Position numbers and translations under genes: made by a program
Notes under the pieces: model-generated
Seen by the model: the letters and a program-made list of their open reading frames with translations, nothing else
Database searches by the model: none
What the model was told of the DNA's origin: nothing
Assembly: GCF_006968745.1 (NCBI RefSeq)
Contig: NZ_CP030118.1
Span: forward strand, 7,590,253-7,654,252
DNA from: Brasilonema sennae CENA114
GTDB lineage: Bacteria > Cyanobacteriota > Cyanobacteriia > Cyanobacteriales > Nostocaceae
Length of the DNA stretch: 64,000 bases
Reading direction: 5' to 3'
Part shown: piece after piece, positions 41,276 to 50,980 of the stretch
Layout of the letters: the number at the start of each line of letters is the position of its first letter
Position numbering within the stretch: the stretch's first letter is position 1

Positions 41276-41573
41276 GTACAAATTAGTACTTTTACGAAAC
41301 ACTCTTGAGGGAGGGAGGGAGTGACTTTGGGAAGTGTTTCTTCCATTTATAACGGGCGGTGTGCCGTCAGTGGGGCGCTTTTAAGAAACACAGGGAACGG
41401 TTATGAGCTTTGTAATTAATTCTGAGGCAGTCAAAATGGGCTAATAGAAAGTGATCCCGCGATCTCAGTTTTAACGGACTTCGGCTATTTTGACTGTACA
41501 TTTATTTCCGGGTGGTTGTGCATAGAATGAAATAGCCCCAGACTCTTATGCACAACTTCAGTATTCAGCAATT

Positions 41574-41870
41574 ATGTCTGATATCATGTCGAAATCAACC
41601 CAGCTACCTAAAGCTAGTCAACTGAATGAGTTTAGCAGCTTGGAACTAGCCCAAGCCCTGATGGAGAAGCTGAGCATCTCTCCTAACGATTGGCATCGTC
41701 TCAAGTCTAACCGCAATGTTCGCGCAAGTGAACAAGTAGCAGCAGCTGTTGTGTTTCTGCTTAAAGATCAACCACAAGAAGCTTTACTCAGACTCCAGCA
41801 AGCAACTGGTTGGTTGGATCGTTCTATTTCTGCTCCACCTTGTCCAAGTCACGGCGAGCAAAAGAAATAG
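41574..41870 (+). CDS. Small conserved cyanobacterial protein (DUF6439-like)
   Basis: A 98-residue protein with the signature 'LAQALMEKLSISPNDWHRLKSNRNVRASEQVAAAVVFLLKDQPQEALLRLQQATGWLDRSISAPPCPSHG'. This matches my memory of a cyanobacterial family tagged DUF6439, of unknown function. It is all-helical, with no metal or catalytic motif apart from a C-terminal 'PPCPSHG'. The ATG at 41574 or the one four codons later could start it. It is divergent from the coiled-coil/asnS operon. Confidence 0.78.
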   Translation: MSDIMSKSTQLPKASQLNEFSSLELAQALMEKLSISPNDWHRLKSNRNVRASEQVAAAVVFLLKDQPQEALLRLQQATGWLDRSISAPPCPSHGEQKK

Positions 41871-42207
41871 GATCAGGTGACCTTTTTTGAATTCAAAATT
41901 TAAGGGAGGACTAGCCGTGCTGTGGGCATACGGCTTAGGTCATCCCCTTAGTGGTGGTCTTTAATTAGTGGCGCAATTCTACATCCCACTAATTGCCTTG
42001 TCTTTAATTCAGGACTTACGCAAGGGAAACGTAGTTGTGTCATTGCGACGAAAAGTGCGCAATCTCACAGTCAAGTTCATTCGTAACTCGTGCGTAAGTC
42101 CTATAATGCGTGAATCTTGAATTGATAATTTTGAATTTGTTAGCCGAGCCAGTGACGAGGATGAGCCAGATTTTGAAAGTTCACTTCCTCCTCTGGCTTA
42201 TCCGTCT
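41871..42207. other. Convergent intergenic region containing a MITE-like element
   Basis: Holds the element at 42011-42102 and an AT-rich remainder. 'aattcaaaatttaag' and 'aattgataattttgaattt' are heptamer-repeat-like traces. No gene is seen. Confidence 0.55.
42011..42102. mobile_element. MITE-like element with GGACTTACGCA ends
   Basis: AGGACTTACGCA (42011-42022) and TGCGTAAGTCCT (42091-42102) are perfect 12-bp inverted repeats around 68 non-coding bases. GGACTTACGCA-type ends are familiar from cyanobacterial insertion-sequence derivatives. No transposase is present here. Confidence 0.6.
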
Positions 42208-42663
42208 TCACCGTCGCAAAGCAAGCCGGTTTCGATTTTCTATTTGTTTACAAAGCCTCAACTCTGTACCTTTACTGTTCCATTGAACCTGGTCGAAGAT
42301 TTGATGAAGAATAGACATACCACGACCATTTTCTGACTCATCGGGTGGTAAATATTCTGTGGGATCGATATCAACGTTGCTAGTACAACATGGTGTAAAA
42401 CCGCTACCTTGGTCTGAGATGACCCACCAATACTGATTATCAATTAAGGAAAAGCGAACGATAACCCTTTTCCCCGGATCTAGATTGTTACCATGTTTGG
42501 CTGCGTTTACCAGAGCTTCTTGAAGTCCTAGGCGCAATTCTGCTTGTAATTTGCCCGGAATATCTGCCAAAAGCAAATCTAAAATCGGACAGAGGTACAA
42601 AGTTGAGGCAAAAGTAATTGTGCCCCAATTACGCCCTGTAGGACGAAGCGAGATAGTGATCAC
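42208..42663 (-). CDS. Anti-sigma-factor-type ATP-binding protein (RsbW/SpoIIAB-like)
   Basis: A 151-residue GHKL ATPase domain protein. The N box is 'LGLQEALVNAAKHGNN', G1 'ISDQGSGFTP' and G2 'ENGRGMSILHQIF'. There is no phosphoacceptor domain, so this is a stand-alone serine/threonine kinase or anti-sigma regulator rather than a sensor kinase. In Bacillus, related proteins control sigma factors by partner switching with an antagonist and PP2C phosphatase; neither is adjacent here. The ATG at 42663 has a TGATCAC leader without a strong Shine-Dalgarno. It could also inhibit a PP2C/STAS module elsewhere. Confidence 0.88.
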   Translation of the reverse strand: MITISLRPTGRNWGTITFASTLYLCPILDLLLADIPGKLQAELRLGLQEALVNAAKHGNNLDPGKRVIVRFSLIDNQYWWVISDQGSGFTPCCTSNVDIDPTEYLPPDESENGRGMSILHQIFDQVQWNSKGTELRLCKQIENRNRLALRR

Positions 42664-43058
42664 AATAGAAACCCCGTAGCTTTCAGAGTTAGCTAGACAT
42701 CAGTTTGCTGTCACAGGCACCCTGATAGAATTTGAGGTGGTTATGTTGCCTTCAAACTTTCGTCTTCACAACTAAATTTTGAAAATGCTAGGGAGCATTA
42801 ACTCTCCTTTTTGACATAGAGTCACTTACAGAAAAAGCGGCTTGTTTGCAACTGTTTAAACAGTAAGCAACTGATATGTTTTTTAGTGAAAAGAGTACGT
42901 TAATACTCTTTTACGCCAATTCGCATTTTAGACAGCTAGTTTCATATTTTCGGAGAGTTTTTGCAACGTCAATCTCTTTACACAAAAGGAATTATATATT
43001 TATCTTAATAGTATTATAGCATTCTTACGATGCGTTGGGCGACAAATTTTTATTTCAC
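42664..43058. other. AT-rich intergenic region
   Basis: These 395 bases upstream of the anti-sigma-like gene have no coding signal. 'aaaagagtacgttaatactcttttac' (about 42888-42913) is a near-perfect inverted repeat, AAAAGAGTA/TACTCTTTT, with a short loop; it may terminate rlmD transcription on the minus strand or be regulatory. Confidence 0.5.
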
Positions 43059-44456
43059 TTAAGTTGTAAATGAGTTAGTACCTTTGTCCAATTGTGATAG
43101 AACAAGAAATGCAGCAGCTTCCACATGAGCGGTTTGCCCAAAAAAATCAGCCGGTTGTACCCGTGTGAGACTATATACCCCGTTTTGACAAAGTAATTTG
43201 AGGTCACGAGCAAGGGTAGCGACTTTACAACTGACGTAAACAATACGTTGCGGTTTAGATTTGAGTAAAGTTTCAATTACAGTGCGATCGCATCCCTTAC
43301 GTGGTGGATCAAGCAGAACAATGTCTGGCAAAATTTCTATCTCAGGAAGTAATTTCTCCACAGCCCCAGTCTGAAAAATGACATTTGAAATATCATTATG
43401 CTTTGCATTTAAAATTGCTTGTTCTACTGCCTCAGGTTGCAATTCTAACCCGATTGCTTTCTTAACTTGTTTGGCAAGTGGCAATGTCAACGTCCCAATC
43501 CCACAATAAGTATCAAGTAACACCTCAGAACCTTGTAAATTGAGTTCTGATTGAATGACCTGCAACAATGCTTCTGCTGTCTCCGTATTTACTTGGAAAA
43601 AAGTATCTGGTCGTACTTGGAATTCTAGTCCGGCAAATTTTTCTCTTAAGTAAGAACGCCCAGCAATGCAATGAGTTTCCCGTCCAAAAATGGCATTAGT
43701 ACGATTTGGGTTGCGGTTCAAACAAACCCCCACTAACTGGGGATAACGCTTTAACCATTCCAGGGCTTGGTCTTGAATTCTGTCTAAATTCGAGTCCTTA
43801 ACCACCAAAGTTAGTAATATTTCCCCTGTGCGGCGACCAATGCGTAAACTAAGATGACGTACAACACCTGTGTGGCGCTGTTCGTTGTAAGCTTGCCAAC
43901 CTCGCTTTTGGATGTCCTGTTTAACTTCCAACAGCAAAGGATTTAATCTGGGATCTTGTACAGGACATTGGTTCAAGTTAATCAATTGGTGACTACCTTT
44001 TTGGTAGTAACCAGCTTGAACCGTAAGATTGGCAGATAATCCCACAGGATAAGTCGCTTTGTTACGGTAGCCCAAACATTCAGCAGTCGAAAGAACTGGA
44101 TCTACTGGTGGTTGGACAAAACCGCCAATACGTTCCAAAGCCTGGATAACTTGATTTTGCTTTGCTAGCAACTGGTACGGATAATCAATATGCTGCCATT
44201 GACAACCACCACATTTATCAGCCACGATACAGCTAGGTCGGATGCGGTAGGGCGATGATTTGAGAAGTTGCTTGAGTTTAGCGTGAGCGTAGTTGGGTTT
44301 AACGTGTACCAACAAGACAACAGCGCGATCGCCTGGTACAGTGTCGCTTACAAATACGATCCTTTCTTCCCAACGCCCTACACCATCACCTGCATCATTC
44401 AAATCCACTATCTCAACGTCAATTAATTCACCTTGTTTCCAAGTTTTTTTAGTCAT
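43059..44456 (-). CDS. rlmD: 23S rRNA (uracil-C5)-methyltransferase RlmD-type
   Basis: A 465-residue RumA-family enzyme methylating a uridine of 23S rRNA. The N-terminal TRAM domain is at 5-65. A [4Fe-4S] cluster is bound by C76, C82, C85 ('CIVADKCGGCQWQH') and C164. SAM motif I is 'VLLDTYCGIGTLTLPLA' and motif IV 'VLLDPPRKGCD'. The nucleophile C410 is in 'VYVSCKVATLARDL', where the usual text is SCNPATLARD; Asn-Pro is replaced by Lys-Val. Other catalytic residues look intact. The substrate could be U1939, U747 or another uridine, since cyanobacterial paralogues are not well separated. Confidence 0.9.
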   Translation of the reverse strand: MTKKTWKQGELIDVEIVDLNDAGDGVGRWEERIVFVSDTVPGDRAVVLLVHVKPNYAHAKLKQLLKSSPYRIRPSCIVADKCGGCQWQHIDYPYQLLAKQNQVIQALERIGGFVQPPVDPVLSTAECLGYRNKATYPVGLSANLTVQAGYYQKGSHQLINLNQCPVQDPRLNPLLLEVKQDIQKRGWQAYNEQRHTGVVRHLSLRIGRRTGEILLTLVVKDSNLDRIQDQALEWLKRYPQLVGVCLNRNPNRTNAIFGRETHCIAGRSYLREKFAGLEFQVRPDTFFQVNTETAEALLQVIQSELNLQGSEVLLDTYCGIGTLTLPLAKQVKKAIGLELQPEAVEQAILNAKHNDISNVIFQTGAVEKLLPEIEILPDIVLLDPPRKGCDRTVIETLLKSKPQRIVYVSCKVATLARDLKLLCQNGVYSLTRVQPADFFGQTAHVEAAAFLVLSQLDKGTNSFTT

Positions 44457-44488
44457 TAGTCATTCGTTATTGATCAATAGCCACCACT

Positions 44489-44535
44489 GCTTGCCAAGTG
44501 AAACCACCTTGGGGCATAGTTTCCACTTGGCAAGC
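44489..44535. repeat. Perfect 12-bp inverted repeat between rlmD and apcD
   Basis: GCTTGCCAAGTG (44489-44500) pairs with CACTTGGCAAGC (44524-44535), extended by GAAAC/GTTTC within the loop. It lies 30 bases upstream of the rlmD ATG and about 140 bases before apcD. No T-run is present. It may be a transcription-factor dyad or a small mobile palindrome. Confidence 0.5.
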
Positions 44536-44673
44536 AAGTCCGCAACAACTCTTGGTACCTAAGTGTCTTCCGCTGGTTTGGGATCACATTGTTTTCGTTG
44601 TCCTCTCTTCACTTGTGTCCTCAAGACTCGTTAAACTAGCAAATAATAATTAATTCATGTCATTGCAATAATC

Positions 44674-45159
44674 ATGACTGTAGTAAGCCAAGTTATTCTC
44701 CAAGCCGACGACCAACTGCGTTATCCTAGCAGTGGTGAGCTCAACAATATCAAAGACTATTTGCAAACCGGCGAGCAACGGATACGAATTGTCTCAACCT
44801 TAGCCGAAAATGAAAAAAAGATAGTTCAAGAAGCTACTAAACAACTTTGGCAGAAGCGTCCCGACTTTATCGCACCTGGGGGCAATGCATACGGACAAAA
44901 ACAACGTGCTTTATGTGTACGTGACTACGGTTGGTACTTGCGCCTAATCACTTACGGTATACTAGCTGGTGACAAACAACCAATTGAAGATATTGGTTTA
45001 ATTGGTGTCAGGGAAATGTACAATTCCCTGGGCGTTCCCGTACCTGGAATGGTAGAAGCAATTAGCTGTCTGAAAAAAGCCTCCCTTAACTTACTGAATA
45101 CAGAAGACGCGGCTGAAGCAGCCCCCTACTTTGACTACATCATTCAAGCGATGTCTTAA
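44674..45159 (+). CDS. apcD: Allophycocyanin subunit alpha-B
   Basis: A 161-residue phycobiliprotein of the phycobilisome core. The start 'MTVVSQVILQADDQLRYPSSGEL' and the stretch 'KKIVQEATKQLWQKRPDFIAPGGNAYG' are those of ApcD rather than ApcA. The phycocyanobilin-binding Cys is C81 in 'RALCVRDYGWYLRLITYG'. ApcD is a terminal emitter passing excitation energy to the photosystems, chiefly photosystem I, and takes part in state transitions. As usual in cyanobacteria it stands apart from the apcABC operon. Confidence 0.95.
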   Translation: MTVVSQVILQADDQLRYPSSGELNNIKDYLQTGEQRIRIVSTLAENEKKIVQEATKQLWQKRPDFIAPGGNAYGQKQRALCVRDYGWYLRLITYGILAGDKQPIEDIGLIGVREMYNSLGVPVPGMVEAISCLKKASLNLLNTEDAAEAAPYFDYIIQAMS

Positions 45160-46750
45160 GACAAAGTTAGTGAGACTTCTTTGAGTGGATTTGCGGACTA
45201 CAAATTTAGAATGCAGTCAACTACCCCTCAATGTCAATAATACCCATATACTGATCATACCCTCCCCACACTAGATAGTGGCTACGGCACAACTTGTGTC
45301 AAGTTACTAACAGGTTGTGGGGAAATTTTATTTGATAGTCAAGACTCATTTGTTACTATTTTTTATTTCCCTATTTCCCTATTTTCCCTGATATACAAAA
45401 AGCCGGCAGTCTTTTTGTGAAAGCTGTCGGCGTTTAGTGTGTTCCCTATTAATGACTCGGCTAGAGTTCAGTTATTAGTATTATGTCTATTCATTTATAT
45501 AAAAAATAGGATCTCAATCATCAGCATCAGTGATTTTCATCACAAAATTATTTCTAATAAACTGCATTGAAAGATAAATACGCCAATTTTCATCTTTTTA
45601 TAACTAAAAAATTCAGCTATAACCAGCATAGCCTTTTACCTAAGAAGGAGCCAGTTTCTGAAGAATCAGAAACAAGATTTGGATAAAGAAATTATTTGAT
45701 ACACATAGTAGATATTTCCGAAGCATTCCAAATGTGTAACTTGTGCTTCAGATAGGAAGCCAAGTTAGTACAGCGCGATAGTGAGGAAAAGATAAAAGCT
45801 AGATGAAATAAGGATTACAGCCTTACCTCATCTAGCTTTGCCTGACAGGATAGGTGCTTTTTTGCACTAGTACAATAACGAAAAAATGAAAATAAAGAAT
45901 ATTTCTCTTGTTAAATTTTTACTGATTTAAAATAGTAGCTCTGTTTCCACGTTTAACGTACACTAGTAGATTGGGGAGTTAGCCATGCTAAGAAATGGAT
46001 TTTCCGTCTATTGGTAAATTTTATTAGAGGAACCTTCAACAGAGAAAGATTCCCCTAACATTTTTTTACAATTCCTTTTGTGAAAAGAACAGACTAAGCC
46101 ACAAATTCAATCAATTGGGTACGTGGAACAATTGTGTTGAGTAGTAGTTATGACACTACACAAATCAAACTTTGTTAACTAATACAAGTATGATTGCCCA
46201 TGAAAAAACTGATGATTTTAACAATTTCGAACTTGTTTGATCATCATTTGAGATACGCGTATTGTATATGGCAAACTCATTTATCACACTTGACTTAGTT
46301 AATATTAATCGTATGAAAGGATCTCTCTTCTTCAAATAGTGAAAACACTTATTTGATTTTTTGGAAACTTAAAGTGCTTATGAAAATTTGCGTGTTTATA
46401 CAGTTGACCTAAAATCTATATCATGAATAGCGAGCAGCTAAACGTAAACATTTAGACAGAAAAAACAAGCCTTGCCGAAATAACTAGACTACGCCCAAAT
46501 GTATGTGTGAAGGTCGTCAAGCGCCTTCTGGGTGCAAAACAAGACAACATTTGGCTCGTTTTTTTAGTCTTCCCCATTAGTAGCAATATTAATTTGTCAC
46601 CTGTTGCAATCAACTTCAGCAAGAATAACGATTGCACCAGAACAAAGCACGCAGCATCTTACTTGAAAAAATAGAAAACCATTTGCGTGAATACCTACAG
46701 GGCACTTAAATCGCTAAAATAATGCTCTGTCCCCTTGCTGCATTATTACC
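45160..46750. other. 1.6-kb non-coding region between apcD and purL
   Basis: No frame with coding character is visible over 1,591 AT-rich bases. Several stems stand out: 45402-45431 (GCCGGCAG/CTGTCGGC, one G-T pair, possible apcD terminator), 45654-45673 (GTTTCTGA-AGAA-TCAGAAAC) and 45795-45839. The length is unusual for this gene-dense core and could hide a small RNA or a decayed gene. Confidence 0.55.
45795..45839. ncRNA. Two-tier hairpin, candidate RNA structure
   Basis: AAAGCTAGATGA (45795-45806) pairs perfectly with TCATCTAGCTTT (45828-45839), and inside it TAAGG pairs with CCTTA around a 7-base loop. The intervening AA/CC internal loop makes a two-tier stem. 'ggtgcttttttgc' 17 bases further on could act as a T-run. 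Whether it is transcribed is unknown. Confidence 0.35.
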
Positions 46751-49117
46751 ATGATCCCCATTTCCGATGCTCCTTTTTCTCCTGAAGAAATCGCAGCTGT
46801 TGGTTTGAAGCTAGAAGAATATGAAGAAATTGTCAGGCGTCTGGGGCGTCATCCCAACAAAGCGGAACTGGGAATGTTTGGGGTGATGTGGTCAGAACAC
46901 TGCTGTTACAAAAATTCCCGTCCGTTACTCAAACAGTTTCCTACGACAGGACCCCGCATTCTTGTTGGACCTGGCGAAAATGCTGGTGTTGTAGATTTGG
47001 GCGATGGTCTGCGACTTGCGTTTAAGATTGAGTCACACAACCATCCATCAGCGGTTGAACCTTTTCAAGGAGCTGCGACAGGAGTAGGAGGTATCTTAAG
47101 AGATATTTTTACAATGGGTGCGCGTCCCATTGCGGTATTAAATTCTCTGCGCTTTGGTTCTCTGGACGATGCGAAAACCCAAAGGCTTTTTAGTGGCGTT
47201 GTAGCTGGTATCTCCCATTACGGAAATTGCGTAGGTGTCCCCACTGTCGGCGGTGAAGTTTACTTTGATCCCGCTTATTCTGACAACCCTTTGGTGAATG
47301 TGATGGCGCTGGGATTGATGGAAACGCCAGAAATTGTTAAATCTGGGGCGTCTGGTATAGGTAACCCCGTGCTTTATGTTGGTTCTACAACCGGACGTGA
47401 TGGTATGGGAGGTGCAAGTTTTGCCAGTGCAGAACTCAGCGATCAGTCTATGGATGATCGTCCAGCGGTACAAGTGGGCGATCCCTTTTTGGAGAAGTCG
47501 TTAATTGAAGCTTGTTTGGAAGCGTTTAAAACAGGTGCAGTCGTCGCCGCACAGGATATGGGGGCTGCTGGTATTACCTGTTCTACTTCAGAAATGGCTG
47601 CAAAAGGCGATGTGGGCATCGAATTCGATTTAGATAAAATTCCTGTACGGGAAGCAGGAATGGTTCCCTACGAATATTTGCTTTCGGAATCTCAAGAACG
47701 GATGTTGTTTGTTGCACACAAGGGACGCGAACAAGAGTTAATTGACATTTTCCATCGATGGGGACTGCATGCAGTTGTTGCAGGTTCTGTTATTGCTGAA
47801 CCGATTGTCCGGATTTTATTCCAAGGTGAAGTTGCTGCAGAAATTCCTGCAACGGCGTTGGCAGAAAATACGCCCCTATATCACCGGGAATTGTTGGCCC
47901 AACCACCGGAATATGCACAAAAAGCTTGGGAATGGACTCCTGATTCTCTGCCTAAGAGTACATCTGCTGGTATAGAAATTCAAGGACGCTTGCAAAGTTG
48001 GAATGACATCCTGTTGACTTTGCTGGATACTCCTAGCATTGCGTCAAAACGTTGGGTATATCGTCAATATGACCATCAGGTGCAGAATAACACTGTTATG
48101 TTGCCAGGTGGTGCAGATGCTTCTGTGATTCGCTTGCGTCCACAGTTGGGCGAGGATGAGGAAATAGTCTCCAGTGTCAAAAGCGCTGTGGCGGCTACGG
48201 TTGATTGCAATCCCCGTTATGTTTATCTTGATCCCTATGAGGGAGCTAAGGCAGTTGTCGCAGAAGCCGCACGCAATCTCAGCTGTGTGGGTGCAGAACC
48301 TTTAGCGGTTACTGATAACCTGAATTTTGGTAGTCCAGAAAAACCTATTGGTTACTGGCAATTAGCAGAAGCTTGTCGCGGTTTGGCTGAAGGTTGTCGA
48401 GAAATGACAACTCCAGTAACTGGGGGAAATGTTTCTCTTTACAACGAAACTCTCGATTCTCAAGGTAAGCCACAACCAATCTATCCTACCCCTGTTGTGG
48501 GTATGGTAGGCTTAATCCCTGATTTGACCAAGATTTGTGGTCAAGCTTGGCAAGTGAATGGTGATCTGATTTATTTGTTGGGTGAACTTTCTTGCCACTC
48601 TACGCTGGGGGGTTCGGAATATTTAGCCACTATCCACAACACTGTTGCTGGAAAACCGCCACGAGTTGATTTTGAATTGGAACGCCAAGTACAACAAGTC
48701 TGTCGCGAGGGAATTCGCAAAGGTTGGGTACGTTCGGCTCATGATTGTGCTGAAGGTGGAGTCGCTGTTGCTCTGGCAGAATGTTGTATAACTGGCAAAT
48801 TTGGTGCCCAGATCCAATTAGAGTTACCAGCACAGAACAACCAACGTTGGGATGAAATTCTTTTTGGTGAAGGTGGCGCACGAATTCTAGTTTCTATTGG
48901 AATAGAACAACAACAAACTTGGGAGAGTTTTTTAACAGAACAACTAGGTCATCATTGGCAAAAACTTGGTAAAGTTGAAAATTATGACATAGGTTTGCGA
49001 ATCTTAACAATTGAAAATAACACTTTAATAAAAGTTACAATAGAAGAAATGAGCGATCGCTATCTAAACGCAATTCAAACCCGTTTGACCATTCATAACA
49101 CGACTTCTAGTTCATAG
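46751..49117 (+). CDS. purL: Phosphoribosylformylglycinamidine synthase subunit PurL
   Basis: A 788-residue small-type PurL, the ATP-dependent synthetase of purine step 4 that works with PurQ and PurS. 'MFGVMWSEHCCYKNSRPLLKQFP' near the start, 'FKIESHNHPSAVEPFQGAATGVGGILRDIFTMGARP' and 'HDCAEGGVAVALAECC' are diagnostic. Length fits the three-component form. It is followed by purF after 147 bases in the same direction, as in other cyanobacteria. Confidence 0.97.
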   Translation: MIPISDAPFSPEEIAAVGLKLEEYEEIVRRLGRHPNKAELGMFGVMWSEHCCYKNSRPLLKQFPTTGPRILVGPGENAGVVDLGDGLRLAFKIESHNHPSAVEPFQGAATGVGGILRDIFTMGARPIAVLNSLRFGSLDDAKTQRLFSGVVAGISHYGNCVGVPTVGGEVYFDPAYSDNPLVNVMALGLMETPEIVKSGASGIGNPVLYVGSTTGRDGMGGASFASAELSDQSMDDRPAVQVGDPFLEKSLIEACLEAFKTGAVVAAQDMGAAGITCSTSEMAAKGDVGIEFDLDKIPVREAGMVPYEYLLSESQERMLFVAHKGREQELIDIFHRWGLHAVVAGSVIAEPIVRILFQGEVAAEIPATALAENTPLYHRELLAQPPEYAQKAWEWTPDSLPKSTSAGIEIQGRLQSWNDILLTLLDTPSIASKRWVYRQYDHQVQNNTVMLPGGADASVIRLRPQLGEDEEIVSSVKSAVAATVDCNPRYVYLDPYEGAKAVVAEAARNLSCVGAEPLAVTDNLNFGSPEKPIGYWQLAEACRGLAEGCREMTTPVTGGNVSLYNETLDSQGKPQPIYPTPVVGMVGLIPDLTKICGQAWQVNGDLIYLLGELSCHSTLGGSEYLATIHNTVAGKPPRVDFELERQVQQVCREGIRKGWVRSAHDCAEGGVAVALAECCITGKFGAQIQLELPAQNNQRWDEILFGEGGARILVSIGIEQQQTWESFLTEQLGHHWQKLGKVENYDIGLRILTIENNTLIKVTIEEMSDRYLNAIQTRLTIHNTTSSS

Positions 49118-49264
49118 ATAGCATTTCCTTACTCAATACACTGGCGTTGATAGGCATAATTGCGGTACTGTGTTAATGGATGGTTAAGAATTATTAAAAT
49201 TTTCTGCAACTATCCTTATAAATATTGTTTGTGACTTGACATCCTCATCAGGAGCACAGCTGCC

Positions 49265-50761
49265 ATGATTCCTCACCAACCCGACTCTTTGGATGACTCT
49301 CAATTGCCTTATAACTCAGTCAATGACCATGAAAATCGTCCAGATAAGCCAGAAGAAGCTTGCGGTGTTTTTGGTATCTACGCACCAGGAGAAGACGTTG
49401 CCAAACTAACATACTTTGGATTGTACGCCCTCCAGCACCGGGGTCAAGAATCGGCTGGTATTGCCACATTTGAGGGTGAACAAGTCAAGTTACACAAAGA
49501 CATGGGGTTGGTGTCCCAAGTCTTTAATGAATCTACCCTGCAAAATTTATCTGGAACTATCGCTGTTGGTCACACTCGTTATTCAACCACGGGTTCTAGC
49601 CGCAAAGTGAACGCTCAACCTGCTGTTGTGGAAACTCGCTTGGGTTCTGTAGCGCTTGCACATAATGGGAATTTAGTCAATACTGTGCCGCTACGGGAGG
49701 AGTTGTTGAACAACAACTGCAACTTAGTTAGCAGCACTGACTCAGAAATGATTGCTTTTGCTATTGCTGAAGAAATCAACGCTGGTGCTGATTGGCAAGA
49801 GGGCTGCATGCGCGCTTTTCACCGCTGTCAAGGAGCTTTTAGCTTAGTGATTGGTACATCACAAGGTATAATGGGCGTTCGCGACCCCAATGGCATTCGT
49901 CCCCTTGTGATTGGTACCTTGGGTGAGAATCCAGTTCGCTATGTTCTGTCCTCTGAAACTTGTGGTTTAGACATCATTGGTGCGCAATACTTGCGAGATG
50001 TCCAACCAGGTGAAATGGTTTGGATTACGGAAGTTGGTTTAACTTCCTTTCAATGGAGTCAAAAATCCAAGACAAAGCTGTGCATTTTTGAGATGATTTA
50101 CTTTGCTCGTCCTGATAGCGTGATGCACAACGAGAGTTTGTACACCTATCGGATGCGTATAGGACGGCGACTGGCTAAAGAATCTCCGGCTAATGCTGAT
50201 TTGGTGATTGGTGTCCCTGATTCTGGAATTCCCGCTGCTATAGGCTATTCTCAAGCTTCTGGCATTCCTTATGCGGAAGGATTGATTAAGAATCGTTACG
50301 TCGGGCGTACCTTTATTCAGCCGACACAGAGTATGCGAGAATCGGGTATCCGCATGAAACTCAACCCCCTCAAAGATGTGTTATTTGGTAAACGAGTCAT
50401 CATTGTAGATGATTCCATTGTGCGGGGAACTACTAGCCGTAAGTTGGTCAAAGCTTTACGAGAAGCAGGTGCGTTAGAAGTGCATATGCGAATTTCCTCT
50501 CCACCAGTGACTCACCCCTGCTTTTATGGTATTGATACTGATACCCAAGACCAACTCATTGCTGCTACTACCTCAGTAGAAGATATTGCTAAGCTACTAG
50601 AAGTTGATAGTCTGGCCTATCTCACCAGGCAAGGAATGCTCTGGTCAACACGAGAAGATCCAGAAAGCTTTTGTTGTGCTTGCTTCACTGGAGACTACCC
50701 AGTTTCTGTTCCCGAACAAGTGAAGCGTTCTAAATTGATGTTGGAGAAAGTATCTGTTTAG
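49265..50761 (+). CDS. purF: Amidophosphoribosyltransferase
   Basis: A 498-residue enzyme for the first committed purine step, making phosphoribosylamine from PRPP and glutamine. The N-terminal propeptide ends before the glutaminase nucleophile C33 in 'EEACGVFGIYAPG', as in the Bacillus-type enzyme. The PRPP loop is 'VIIVDDSIVRGTTS'. C-terminal Cys residues in 'ESFCCACFTGDYP' fit the oxygen-sensitive [4Fe-4S] type. It is immediately downstream of purL. Confidence 0.97.
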   Translation: MIPHQPDSLDDSQLPYNSVNDHENRPDKPEEACGVFGIYAPGEDVAKLTYFGLYALQHRGQESAGIATFEGEQVKLHKDMGLVSQVFNESTLQNLSGTIAVGHTRYSTTGSSRKVNAQPAVVETRLGSVALAHNGNLVNTVPLREELLNNNCNLVSSTDSEMIAFAIAEEINAGADWQEGCMRAFHRCQGAFSLVIGTSQGIMGVRDPNGIRPLVIGTLGENPVRYVLSSETCGLDIIGAQYLRDVQPGEMVWITEVGLTSFQWSQKSKTKLCIFEMIYFARPDSVMHNESLYTYRMRIGRRLAKESPANADLVIGVPDSGIPAAIGYSQASGIPYAEGLIKNRYVGRTFIQPTQSMRESGIRMKLNPLKDVLFGKRVIIVDDSIVRGTTSRKLVKALREAGALEVHMRISSPPVTHPCFYGIDTDTQDQLIAATTSVEDIAKLLEVDSLAYLTRQGMLWSTREDPESFCCACFTGDYPVSVPEQVKRSKLMLEKVSV

Positions 50762-50980
50762 AGATTTTAGATTTTGGATTGATTGACATACTCCCCTACC
50801 ATAATTTTTGATTTGGTCGGGGATTCTAATAGCTCTGAGTTTTTCAACACTACGGGTAGCTAAATCAATTTTTGTAACAAAATAACCACAAACTACCAAA
50901 CATTTCTGTCTTTGACTTTAGAGGTTCAAGGCTAACCACTCATGGGTAGTCGCCCCAAAAAAAGTTGAGGTGGGAAAAGC

